Shown piece by piece: positions 1 to 6,874 of a DNA stretch of 8,324 bases; position 1 is the first letter of the stretch, and each line of letters starts with the position of its first letter. The translations under genes and the position numbers were made by a program. Below the pieces are notes generated by a model. That model had not been told where the DNA came from. It saw only the letters and a program-made list of their open reading frames with translations, and did not search any database. This DNA is from Planctomycetaceae bacterium. Lineage in GTDB: Bacteria > Planctomycetota > Planctomycetia > Planctomycetales > Planctomycetaceae. The DNA is taken from assembly GCA_027080405.1 (NCBI GenBank), contig JALWSL010000112.1, positions 1-8,324 of the forward strand, read 5' to 3'.

Positions 1-74
1 GTGCTGGACAGTGGATGCGTCTCCGACTGTTCCTGTCGGGTGACCTGATCGATATTTTGTGTCACGGGCTCCAT
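1..74 (-). CDS. Possible 5' end of an unidentified gene leaving the left edge
   Basis: On the minus strand an ATG at 72-74 opens a frame that stays open to the window edge, about 24 codons. It reads MEPVTQNIDQVTRQEQSETH and then PLSS, a polar, Gln/Glu/Thr-rich composition that resembles a genuine protein N-terminus more than translated spacer. A weak AGGG lies just upstream. No family can be named from so little. The competing plus-strand frame 3 is also open, from the edge to a TAA near 110, and would give a short Cys-containing tail, so the strand is not settled. The call rests on composition only. Confidence 0.3.
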   Translation of the reverse strand, partial: MEPVTQNIDQVTRQEQSETHPLSS

Positions 75-80
75 GAGCCC
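66..80. repeat. Small inverted repeat at the left edge
   Basis: GGGCT (66-70) and AGCCC (76-80) pair around a 5-base loop. The hairpin covers the candidate ATG at 72-74 on the minus strand, so it could mask that start if the gene is real. No T-tract follows on either strand, so it is not a convincing terminator. Confidence 0.35.
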
Positions 81-90
81 TGCAAAAACT

Positions 91-263
91 GCCGTTTGGG
101 AAAATCGAATTAACCACCAAGACGCGGAGAGCCCGGCACGGCTGGTCTGTTCTGACCGCCGTAACCAAAATGAGATTTTCGAAAGTTTTCGCGCTGTTCT
201 TAAAATTTAACCGTTAGTAGTACAGAGGAAGTTTTCTCGCAACGGCCGCAAAGACGCCAAGGG
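91..263 (+). repeat. Dispersed intergenic repeat, left composite copy
   Basis: Two recognisable pieces lie here. The first, at 91-130, begins GCCGTTTGGGAAAATC and runs into ACCACCAAGAC; a diverged copy occurs on the minus strand at 1181-1216. The second piece has the core CGCAAAGACGCCAAG at 247-261. It is identical over all 15 bases to the minus-strand copy at 1136-1150 and differs by one base from the minus-strand copy at 359-373. Translation of such repeats gives Ser-Arg-Lys-Asp-Ala-Lys-type peptides (200-403, minus), which are repeat artefacts rather than proteins. The spacing between the pieces differs in the two composite copies, so the outer limits given are approximate. Confidence 0.7.
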
Positions 264-350
264 TTTTCTGCGCTGGTTTCCCATATGAGCGAGAACGAAT
301 AAAACCACTTTGGAATATTCAGCTTTCCTCTCTCTTTACTTTTTTCTTTT

Positions 351-397
351 CTTTGCGGCTTCGCGTCTTTGCGTGAGTTTATTTTCACGCAACGGCC
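351..397 (-). repeat. Dispersed intergenic repeat, inverted partner copy
   Basis: On the minus strand, 359-373 reads CGCAAAGACGCGAAG, a 14/15 match to the plus-strand core at 247-261, so the two could fold on each other with an arm separation of about 100 bases. Beside it, CGCAACGGCC at 388-397 is a perfect direct copy of 238-247. The block therefore carries both an inverted and a direct copy of parts of the left element, as expected of a palindromic dispersed repeat that has duplicated or rearranged locally. Confidence 0.65.
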
Positions 398-725
398 AGA
401 CATTGCAAGCGGAACGGCGCCAGTTGTCCGGTATTGGCCACCCCGCTACGATAGCGATAATTACCACGTCTCACATAACCGTGGTACAAAATATAAACAA
501 GAGCGCCTGGCCAGTCGGATTAACAATCGTTTCTCTGTTTTGCAGGCATGAGAATGCCCCACCAAACGGTGTGCAAGAATAGAACTCCATGTAGCTATAA
601 TAGCGATATGGTAACATCAACATGCTCCGCACAGCGAACCCTACGTCTGCCGGCAACAAAATCGCCATGTATTCGAGAACGTGACCGATTCCCTGACCGA
701 AACCTTCGCCAATCAACCACCCCCA
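398..725. other. Spacer without a convincing gene
   Basis: No open frame here has good protein character. A 7-base inverted repeat, TACCACG (462-468) with CGTGGTA (480-486), has no T-tract after it. On the minus strand the frame of the neighbouring cysteine-rich gene stays open beyond its TGA stop (726-728) as far as 471, and a TTG at 714-716 lies about 12 bases after a GGAGGAG. The predicted product has a hydrophobic middle but resembles nothing I recognise, so it is not annotated as a gene. Confidence 0.5.
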
Positions 726-1001
726 TCACTCCTCCCCGGGGTGTGAACGGTTACGTTCCGTCGTGTTTATCAAGTCGAGATATTCAGGTAATGATTCTCC
801 TGGTATAAGCTCGAACTGAATCCCTGAATCACCTTTGCATGGCTTCCGGTGGTCATTGAAACCATTAAGAATCTCATCGGGAATGCCATCCGGAAATGCT
901 TGGCATTTAGGTATAGGATATTCCGCCAGTTGATCTATGGAGGCATCGTACTCATCGTATACACGGTGCGCACAGACATCACATAATGATCTGGATTTCA
1001 T
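726..1001 (-). CDS. Small conserved cysteine-rich protein
   Basis: This 91-residue protein starts with ATG at 999-1001, preceded by a clear AGAGGTG ribosome-binding site at 1006-1012. Visible motifs are Cys7-x-x-Cys10, then CQAFPDGIPDEI (33-44), DHRKP with His51 and Cys55, and GDSGIQFE (57-64). I recognise this Cys / AFPxGIPxEI / DHRxP / GDxGIxFE pattern from small bacterial proteins annotated only as hypothetical; no function is known to me. The four Cys with His51 could form a small zinc site (inference). Residues 67-91 look like a variable polar tail. There is no signal peptide or membrane segment, so it is probably cytoplasmic. It stands alone between two repeat-rich spacers, with copies of the same dispersed repeat in opposite orientation on its two sides. 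The motifs and the strong ribosome-binding site make it a real gene rather than a shadow frame. Confidence 0.8.
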   Translation of the reverse strand: MKSRSLCDVCAHRVYDEYDASIDQLAEYPIPKCQAFPDGIPDEILNGFNDHRKPCKGDSGIQFELIPGESLPEYLDLINTTERNRSHPGEE

Positions 1002-1005
1002 TTTT

Positions 1006-1012
1006 CACCTCT
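1006..1012 (-). promoter_or_regulatory. Ribosome-binding site of the cysteine-rich gene
   Basis: AGAGGTG on the minus strand ends four bases before the ATG at 999-1001. It is one of the better Shine-Dalgarno matches in the window and fixes the start of this small gene. Confidence 0.7.
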
Positions 1013-1127
1013 TCTCTCTGCAAACCTTTCCACGATGTATCTTCCTACTAATTTCGCAATTTTTCTTGGAGAGTACCGTAGGGCAGTACCGTAGGGTAGG
1101 CTCCTGCCAGCCTTTCTTGACGTATGC

Positions 1128-1216
1128 GAAAAACTCTTGGCGTCTTTGCGTCTTGGTGTGAGACTTTTCTTCGTGCTTTGTATGTCTCGGCGGTGAATCT
1201 GATTTTCCCGAACGGC
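1128..1216 (-). repeat. Dispersed intergenic repeat, right composite copy
   Basis: Read on the minus strand, 1181-1216 gives GCCGTTCGGGAAAATC followed by a diverged ACCGCCGAGAC, matching 91-130. Further along, 1136-1150 gives CGCAAAGACGCCAAG, identical to 247-261. The two pieces occur in the same order as on the plus strand at the left of the window, so this is an inverted copy of the same composite element, with a shorter interval between the pieces. Together the copies bracket the cysteine-rich gene. Confidence 0.65.
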
Positions 1217-1225
1217 AAATGTAGC

Positions 1226-1254
1226 GTGTGCCGTGCAGGCTGTGCTCTGCACAC
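1226..1254. repeat. Nested inverted repeat
   Basis: GTGTGC (1226-1231) can pair with GCACAC (1249-1254), and alternatively GTGCAG (1233-1238) with CTGCAC (1247-1252). The two stems share bases and so exclude each other. No T-tract follows on either strand. It is probably part of a palindromic intergenic repeat. Confidence 0.4.
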
Positions 1255-1325
1255 CAGTTGTGATCTCCAATCCATGAGAATATAGCCATCATAGCATTCT
1301 TTACTCTTTATGCATACATGGTACG

Positions 1326-1363
1326 CACAACCGGCCCTGCATCAACTTTATGTGCAGGTTGTG
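1326..1363. repeat. Bulged 11-base-pair inverted repeat
   Basis: CACAAC (1326-1331) plus CTGCA (1337-1341) are complementary to TGCAG (1353-1357) plus GTTGTG (1358-1363), leaving a 5-base bulge and an 11-base loop. Neither strand has a T-tract beyond it. It is likely another palindromic spacer element; its role is unknown. Confidence 0.45.
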
Positions 1364-1477
1364 TCCCCGCATGCCTGCCCGTTGGCTGATGGTGGATGGA
1401 AACCTGAAGTTGCAATTTGCGCTGTTCGTCTCTGCGAGTGACGATTATGAATTGACGCACATGACCCGAGATGCAAA

Positions 1478-1501
1478 CAGGGCAGACGTGAGCCTGCCCT
1501 G
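1478..1501 (-). terminator. Probable terminator of the groES-groEL unit
   Basis: CAGGGCAG and CTGCCCTG form a perfect 8-base-pair GC-rich stem with an 8-base loop (1486-1493). On the minus strand it lies about 70 bases after the groEL stop and is followed by TTT. The uridine tract is short, so termination may be partial or Rho-assisted. Confidence 0.55.
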
Positions 1502-1568
1502 CAATTGCCAAACTTCGAGTGCCCCCCCCTTTCAGGGATTCAGGTTGCACTACAAGTCGTATCACATA

Positions 1569-3176
<1,608 letters not shown>

Positions 3177-3186
3177 CTCTTTTCTT

Positions 3187-3192
3187 CTCCTC
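3187..3192 (-). promoter_or_regulatory. groEL ribosome-binding site
   Basis: GAGGAG on the minus strand stands 10 bases before the ATG at 3174-3176. It overlaps the alternative TTG start at 3192-3194, which makes the ATG the likely groEL start. Confidence 0.65.
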
Positions 3193-3252
3193 AATCGACT
3201 GTTTTACGTTTTGATACCGTATTTTCGGCAGAGGCCGCCCCGCGACCCACTG

Positions 3253-3278
3253 ATTGTCCTGAAACATTGTCCTGAAAC
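3253..3278. repeat. Perfect 13-base tandem duplication in the groES-groEL gap
   Basis: ATTGTCCTGAAAC occurs twice without a gap (3253-3265 and 3266-3278) inside the 178-base spacer between the groES stop and the groEL start. It shows no sign of coding function and looks like a recent local duplication. A role in the intercistronic mRNA is possible but not indicated by the sequence. Confidence 0.6.
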
Positions 3279-3354
3279 AGACCTGTTCGGCTCGTACGAT
3301 GGAGCCAGCCCATTCATAAATCTGCGTTTCCCAAATAATGGAACGCATTTGGCA

Positions 3355-3657
3355 TTAGTAGGTTGCCAGGATGTCGCTTTCCCGCAGAAGCAGGTATTCT
3401 TCATCACCAATTTTGATTTCGTCCCCGCCATAGGCACTGAAGATGACGCGGTCTCCTTCCTTGACCGTCAAAGGAAGTTTGGTGCCATCGTTTTTCACAT
3501 GACCATCTCCAACCGCAATCACTTCCCCACGCTGAGGCTTATCCTGTGCAGAATCGGGAAGAACAATACCGCCACTGGTGGTGGTCTCTGCTTCCTGACG
3601 CTTGACAACAACCTTATCCCCTAAAGGAACGATTTTTACAGCTGTATTCGCTGCCAT
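3355..3657 (-). CDS. groES: Co-chaperonin GroES (10 kDa, Hsp10)
   Basis: GroES is the heptameric lid that caps GroEL and encloses substrate. The 100-residue protein has the mobile loop (about 24-38) with the GroEL-contacting hydrophobic triplet IVL at 31-33. It is followed by [11 protein letters not shown] (40-50), [14 protein letters not shown] (65-78) and the closing [12 protein letters not shown] (87-98), all standard for the family, and the length is normal. The ATG at 3655-3657 is chosen because AGGAG lies at 3665-3669, seven bases upstream, and family similarity begins here; the same frame stays open further upstream but that part is unrelated to GroES. groEL follows on the same strand after 178 bases, longer than in most groESL operons. 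No CIRCE inverted repeat is visible upstream; a sigma-54-like element at 3816-3831 is the best promoter candidate. Confidence 0.96.
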   Translation of the reverse strand: MAANTAVKIVPLGDKVVVKRQEAETTTSGGIVLPDSAQDKPQRGEVIAVGDGHVKNDGTKLPLTVKEGDRVIFSAYGGDEIKIGDEEYLLLRESDILATY

Positions 3658-3815
3658 TGAATTACTCCTGACAATTTGAATCAAACAGTAAGAAAAGCCT
3701 GCCACCGAAAAACCGAAGGCAACAGCCCCCGCGATAGAACACTCTGGCAGACCCAAACTCCAACTCCACCGCATCGCCTTGGCAAATACGGAACCTCCAC
3801 TGCTCCCGCAACAGG

Positions 3816-3831
3816 GCAACTGTTATGCCAA
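3816..3831 (-). promoter_or_regulatory. Candidate sigma-54 promoter for groES-groEL
   Basis: The minus strand reads TTGGCATAACAGTTGC. It has the invariant GG (-24) and GC (-12) with exactly ten bases between them. It matches the consensus TGGCAC-N5-TTGC at all positions except the C of CAC; in the longer form TTGGCACG-N4-TTGC both bases of that CG differ. Transcription would start near 3804, giving a groES leader of about 145 bases. Sigma-54 promoters need an enhancer-binding activator; two dyads about 75-120 bases upstream (3904-3934 and 3938-3952) are possible sites. This is a motif match only. Confidence 0.45.
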
Positions 3832-3937
3832 AGATGAAAAAAGTTGGAGAACCCCATAAAACAAGCCAAATAGGCCTGCTATCGAATGCACAGGCTGCCG
3901 CATCTACAGGAACAAGGAGGTTTGCCCTGTGTAGAAA

Positions 3938-3952
3938 CTGCCACTTTGGCAG
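3938..3952 (-). terminator. Weak terminator-like hairpin after the release-factor-like gene
   Basis: CTGCCA and TGGCAG form a perfect 6-base-pair stem with a 3-base loop. On the minus strand the hairpin lies about 31 bases after the stop of the upstream gene and is followed by TTTCT. It may end the LOG/release-factor transcript before groES. It could instead be a protein-binding dyad serving the groES promoter. Confidence 0.35.
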
Positions 3953-3983
3953 CGAGTTGCTGGTTGTTGTCAGGAGAATGTCA

Positions 3984-4499
3984 TCAGGAAAGAGAGGGTA
4001 AGCCTGTTTCTTTACGGTGCCTGTTCAGATAGGTGAACGCCCGCTTTTCCTTTTTCAGGAATTTGATCAACTGGGAGGGGGAAATTCCGAGTTGTTCTGC
4101 TGCTTTTTTATGATCCCATTGACATATCGCCAGGCAATCGAGGGCCTCGGCGAGCAGGGCAGGAAAATCGTTGTGAGCGGAATTGACCGAAATACGCCCG
4201 TTTCTGCATCGCTTTTTCCACAACTTCGAATGTTCTGAATGCTTGATCATTGTTGCTGGTGGCATCTCCGTGCGAAAGTTGATCGCCAATTCCAGTCGCA
4301 GTCGAAAAAGGGCCCTGTTCAAGTTATCTGCCTGCGAACGCCTTTCACTCGCCTGAGCGGACAGACCGGTTGGTTTATGCGTCAGGCGAATGGCCGTTTC
4401 CACCTTGTTGCGATGCTGGCCGCCTGGCCCACTTCGTCGCTGGCGAATGGTCTCGCATTCTGCCAGAAGTTCGGAATCTGTGAGAAAACAGGGGTGCAA
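3984..4499 (-). CDS. Peptide chain release factor-like protein (RF-1 domain, ribosome rescue)
   Basis: The 171-residue protein has the class I release-factor catalytic motif: RRSGPGGQHRNKVETA spans 21-36 with GGQ at 26-28, followed by conserved ERRSQADN (52-59). GGQ enters the peptidyl-transferase centre and triggers hydrolysis of peptidyl-tRNA. There is no codon-recognition domain (RF1 and RF2 are about twice as long), so codon-independent rescue of stalled ribosomes in the manner of ArfB/ICT1 is the likely role; this is inference, as the specific branch is uncharacterised. Residues 128-150 (HKKAAEQLGISPSQLIKFLK) resemble a helix-turn-helix, and the basic stretch after it could contact rRNA in place of ArfB's basic tail. 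The start is TTG at 4497-4499: AGAGGA lies eight bases upstream and the N-terminus MHPCFLTDSELL fits the family. It sits 42 bases after the restored end of the LOG gene, so the two are probably co-transcribed. Confidence 0.85.
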   Translation of the reverse strand: MHPCFLTDSELLAECETIRQRRSGPGGQHRNKVETAIRLTHKPTGLSAQASERRSQADNLNRALFRLRLELAINFRTEMPPATMIKHSEHSKLWKKRCRNGRISVNSAHNDFPALLAEALDCLAICQWDHKKAAEQLGISPSQLIKFLKKEKRAFTYLNRHRKETGLPSLS

Positions 4500-4507
4500 T
4501 GCGAAAT

Positions 4508-4513
4508 TCCTCT
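4508..4513 (-). promoter_or_regulatory. Ribosome-binding site supporting a TTG start
   Basis: AGAGGA on the minus strand lies eight bases before the TTG at 4497-4499. No in-frame ATG or GTG lies nearby upstream, and the family N-terminus begins at this TTG. Confidence 0.55.
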
Positions 4514-4541
4514 TGGCGAATCAGGGGACGGAGCGGGGAGA

Positions 4542-4697
4542 TCAGACCCTGTTCAGATCCGACCACTTCGGTAGTGACGGCATTTTTTTATGGCGGAGCA
4601 AGCTGAATAATTCTTCAGCCGATTCAGCCGATTCAAGCAGATCCCGGTGCTCCGGTTTGATGAAGCCTAGTTCAATCGCATGTTCGATCAGTCGAAA
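4542..4697 (-). pseudogene. Out-of-frame C-terminal part of the LOG-family gene
   Basis: One frame away from the upstream LOG ORF, the minus strand encodes [20 protein letters not shown] and then a Glu/Ser/Ala stretch, ending in LPKWSDLNRV and a TGA at 4542-4544. LOG proteins normally continue after GFYDP with a helix of the form 'll-hav-eGFi--eHr-ll', so this is the missing C-terminus. Joining the frames needs one extra base in the A4 run at 4695-4698 (T4 on the coding strand) and would restore a protein of about 230 residues. A 9-base tandem repeat at 4616-4633 encodes its ESAESAEE stretch. The tail shows no further damage, which suggests a sequencing error or a very recent mutation rather than an old pseudogene. 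Confidence 0.75.
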
Positions 4698-5233
4698 ACG
4701 GGATCGTAAAAGCCCGCCACGTTCAGCAAACCAATCGGCTTTCGATGCACACCCAATTGCGCCCAGGTGATTACTTCGAATAATTCTTCAAATGTTCCCA
4801 AACCGCCAGGCAACGCGATAAAAGCATCGGCCAGTTCCGCCATTTTTGCCTTGCGGGAGTGCATATCGTCAGTGACAAGTGTGCTCGTCAGACCGGTGTG
4901 CAGCAACTCTTTGGTTGCCAAAAATTCAGGAATGACTCCGATCACTTCCCCACCAGAATCAAGAACCGCGTCCGCAATTTCTCCCATTAAACCGACGCTA
5001 CCGCCCCCGTAAACCAGGCCAATCCGATTCTTCACAAGAACTTGCCCCAATTGCCTGGCTTGTTCAGAATATTGAGAATCGCTTCCGACCTGCGATCCTG
5101 CAAAAACGGCGAGGTACCGCCAAGGCTTTGATTTTCCCGTGTTATCACTTCCCGTGCTATCGTTTTCGGGGTTCCTGCTCATTTTGCTACCCTTTGTCGC
5201 ACTTTTACGATTGTTGTTCATTGATTGAATCAT
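4688..5233 (-). CDS. LOG-family protein (TIGR00730; nucleoside-5'-monophosphate phosphoribohydrolase type), frame-broken
   Basis: LOG ('lonely guy') proteins have a Rossmann-like fold and split N6-modified AMP or related nucleotides into base and ribose 5-phosphate; the true bacterial substrate is often unknown. Visible motifs, in order, are [47 protein letters not shown] with the active-site Arg, and the signature [11 protein letters not shown] with the catalytic Glu, so all catalytic residues are present. The ORF then ends at GFYDPVFD, about 50 residues early; the expected C-terminus continues in another frame to 4542. The start is uncertain: ATG at 5231-5233, at 5219-5221 or at 5180-5182 are all possible, none has a good Shine-Dalgarno site, and the first ~37 residues are a polar, non-conserved extension. 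It is divergent from larC and probably heads a unit with the release-factor-like gene. Confidence 0.85.
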   Translation of the reverse strand: MIQSMNNNRKSATKGSKMSRNPENDSTGSDNTGKSKPWRYLAVFAGSQVGSDSQYSEQARQLGQVLVKNRIGLVYGGGSVGLMGEIADAVLDSGGEVIGVIPEFLATKELLHTGLTSTLVTDDMHSRKAKMAELADAFIALPGGLGTFEELFEVITWAQLGVHRKPIGLLNVAGFYDPVFD

Positions 5234-5407
5234 AGCAGCGAGGAAGCCGGAACTGAAACCGTAACGCCTTGGTCGCCCCCATCGGGGTGAAAATTGGTCT
5301 TTGGAGAATTGCGAAATCCGGATAATATGCCCGCTCCGTTTTATAATTCAGTTTTCCGCTGGGGACGGCGTCGTCTGTCGGAATGTTCCATCTTGTATGA
5401 AACTCGT

Positions 5408-6670
5408 ATGAAAATAGCGTATCTCGAATGTAGTACCGGCATCAGTGGTGATATGACACTCGGTGCGCTGATTGATGCCGGCGTCAGTCAACAGCAGATC
5501 GAAGCCGGGATCGATTCCCTGAAACTCGAAGGTGTCCGGCTGCGCGTGGAAAAGGTGATGAAAGGGGGATTTTCCGCAACCGCGGTTACAGTCGAGCATC
5601 CGCCTCAACATGCCCATCGGCATTTGAGTGATATTCACAAAATTCTGGAGCGTTCAGATGTCTTGACAAAAACTCAGAACGAAATGGCCCTGCAGATTTT
5701 TCAGGCAATTGCGCAGGCGGAAGCGACGGTACACGGTTCGAGCCCTGAAAAAGTCCATTTCCACGAAGTCGGCGCGATCGATTCGATTGTCGATATTGTC
5801 GCTGCCGCGATCGGTTTCGACTTGTTGGGGGTCGATCAGGTTCACTGCAGCCCCATCCCAACCGGTTACGGTTTGATACAGATCGATCATGGTATTTGTC
5901 CGGTGCCCGCTCCAGGAACCGCAGAACTGCTCAAAGGAATTCCGCTTCAGGATGTCCCGATCGAAGCCGAGTTGACCACACCGACCGGAGCCGCCATCGT
6001 AAAAACAATGGTCGATTCTTTTGGGCGATTACCTGCGATGCAAATCGAACAGATCGGCTACGGGGCAGGAACCCGGACATTCCCCCAGCGGGCGAACCTG
6101 CTCCGCCTGTTTGTCGGGACCAAAACAACAAGGCCGCTTCACGAAACCGTTTCGCTTCTGGAGACAAATCTCGATGATACAACCGCGGAAACGATTGGAT
6201 ACACCCGGGAATTGCTTGAAAACGCCGGCGCACTGGATGTATTTACGACACCGATCCAAATGAAAAAAAACAGACCGGCTATCCAACTTTCGGTATTGTG
6301 CAAGCCGGAACAGGCCGCTGCGTTGCAGGCTGTGTTGTTTGAGCAGACCGGCACACTCGGCGTTCGTCAAACAATCATCGAACGAGCCGTGTTGGCCAGA
6401 AAAAGTATTTCTGTCGATACCATTTACGGAAAAATTGCCGGGAAGCTAACTCAGCCAGCCGGCAGGGAAGCGTGGTTCCAACCGGAATTCGAAGAATGTG
6501 CCCGTATCGCCCGAGAACAGCAACTTCCGTTAAGAGAAATTTATCGCCTCGCTCAGGCTGCGTATCTTCAAACAGAGCAACTCGATATGCCGCAAAATGA
6601 AAATACGATCTCCCACGGTTCGCGTCACGATCACGATCACGATCACGATCATGACCACGACCATCATTAA
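5408..6670 (+). CDS. larC: LarC, nickel-inserting enzyme of nickel-pincer cofactor synthesis
   Basis: LarC is a CTP-dependent cyclometallase that inserts nickel into the pyridinium dithiocarboxylate precursor made by LarB and LarE; the product serves lactate racemase LarA and related enzymes. The 420-residue protein begins MKIAYLECSTGISGDMTLGA, typical of the LarC N-terminus. It has a His cluster (64-72), VHFHEVGAIDSIVDI (116-130), CSPIPTGYG (147-155) and TPTGAAIV (191-198) in the first domain. ETNLDDTTAETIGY (252-265) opens the second domain, which runs to about 385. In Lactiplantibacillus plantarum the two halves are joined by programmed frameshifting; here they form one uninterrupted ORF. 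A His-Asp tail (407-420, HDHDHDHDHDHDHH) probably binds nickel. The ATG at 5408-5410 is chosen by family similarity, not by a ribosome-binding site; an upstream in-frame ATG at 5294 would add unrelated residues. No larA, larB or larE is in the window. Confidence 0.94.
   Translation: MKIAYLECSTGISGDMTLGALIDAGVSQQQIEAGIDSLKLEGVRLRVEKVMKGGFSATAVTVEHPPQHAHRHLSDIHKILERSDVLTKTQNEMALQIFQAIAQAEATVHGSSPEKVHFHEVGAIDSIVDIVAAAIGFDLLGVDQVHCSPIPTGYGLIQIDHGICPVPAPGTAELLKGIPLQDVPIEAELTTPTGAAIVKTMVDSFGRLPAMQIEQIGYGAGTRTFPQRANLLRLFVGTKTTRPLHETVSLLETNLDDTTAETIGYTRELLENAGALDVFTTPIQMKKNRPAIQLSVLCKPEQAAALQAVLFEQTGTLGVRQTIIERAVLARKSISVDTIYGKIAGKLTQPAGREAWFQPEFEECARIAREQQLPLREIYRLAQAAYLQTEQLDMPQNENTISHGSRHDHDHDHDHDHDHH
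6628..6667 (+). repeat. CAYGAY tandem repeat encoding the LarC His-Asp tail
   Basis: Near-perfect 6-base units (CACGAT, later CATGAC and CACGAC) encode alternating His and Asp at the LarC C-terminus. The last units differ only at third codon positions, so the amino-acid pattern is kept while the DNA repeat decays. This suggests selection for the metal-binding tail. Such an array could expand or contract by slippage. Confidence 0.75.
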
Positions 6671-6692
6671 TTCCGAATTATTACCTGTTACC

Positions 6693-6705
6693 CCAGCGCG
6701 GCTGG
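6693..6705 (+). terminator. Weak terminator-like hairpin after larC
   Basis: CCAGC and GCTGG form a 5-base-pair GC-rich stem with a 3-base loop, 22 bases after the larC stop, followed only by TTCATT. The stem is short and there is no real T-tract, so this is tentative. Confidence 0.3.
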
Positions 6706-6757
6706 TTCATTCCGATAGCCGTTCGCAAACTTTTACCGTATGCAATACAGACAATCC

Positions 6758-6774
6758 GGCATAACCGGTATGCC
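6758..6774. repeat. Inverted repeat upstream of the coiled-coil gene
   Basis: GGCATA (6758-6763) and TATGCC (6769-6774) pair around a 5-base loop, about 100 bases before the next gene. With no T-tract it could be an operator or a chance dyad. The rest of the 204-base larC-to-6875 spacer shows no further structure I can support. Confidence 0.3.
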
Positions 6775-6874
6775 ACAACTGAAGAGATTTATGGACATTC
6801 GCAGGTGATACGTACACACGGGGCACCTGTTTGCGATAAAAGACTCTCACGCCTATTCAAACTGGACAAGTAGA

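Larger units (their letters stand above)
1002..1568. other. Repeat- and palindrome-rich spacer, no gene seen
   Basis: This 567-base stretch holds no credible gene; its open frames are repeat-derived or antisense to groEL. Besides items listed separately, it contains a 13-base tandem duplication (AGTACCGTAGGG at 1072-1083 and 1085-1096), an AGGCT/AGCCT inverted repeat (1098-1113), and a run of eight C residues (1522-1529) close to the end of groEL. Confidence 0.6.
3658..3983. other. groES upstream region, no gene seen
   Basis: These 326 bases separate the release-factor-like gene from groES. They hold the sigma-54-like element, a perfect hairpin (3938-3952) and an imperfect dyad, CTACAGG (3904-3910) with CCTGTGTAG (3926-3934), which is a candidate activator site. 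The predicted groES leader would be about 145 bases long. I find no good CIRCE match and no convincing sigma-70 promoter. Confidence 0.5.

Noticed and set aside
200..403. Minus-strand ORF with a Ser-Arg-Lys-Asp-Ala-Lys peptide
   Set aside because: It is a translation of the dispersed CGCAAAGACGC repeat, not a protein with its own character.
998..1292. Three overlapping minus-strand ORFs between groEL and the cysteine-rich gene
   Set aside because: They run through the repeat copy at 1128-1216 in different frames and contain translated repeat; none has a good start or family pattern.
3730..3760. Possible CIRCE element upstream of groES
   Set aside because: Only a partial GAGTG-like half is present, with no matching inverted half at the right spacing.
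3658..3819. N-terminal extension of GroES by 54 residues
   Set aside because: The added part is unrelated to GroES; a good ribosome-binding site and the family N-terminus place the start at 3657.
3946..3961. Second sigma-54-like motif on the plus strand, TTGGCAGCGAGTTGC
   Set aside because: Spacing between GG and GC is nine, not ten, and no plus-strand gene follows.
4695..4698. Programmed -1 frameshift in the LOG gene
   Set aside because: The site CGTTTTC is not a proper slippery heptamer, since re-pairing after GTT would fail, and no strong downstream structure is evident.
5294..5407. N-terminal extension of LarC from the ATG at 5294
   Set aside because: The 38 extra residues have no LarC character; the family N-terminus starts at 5408.
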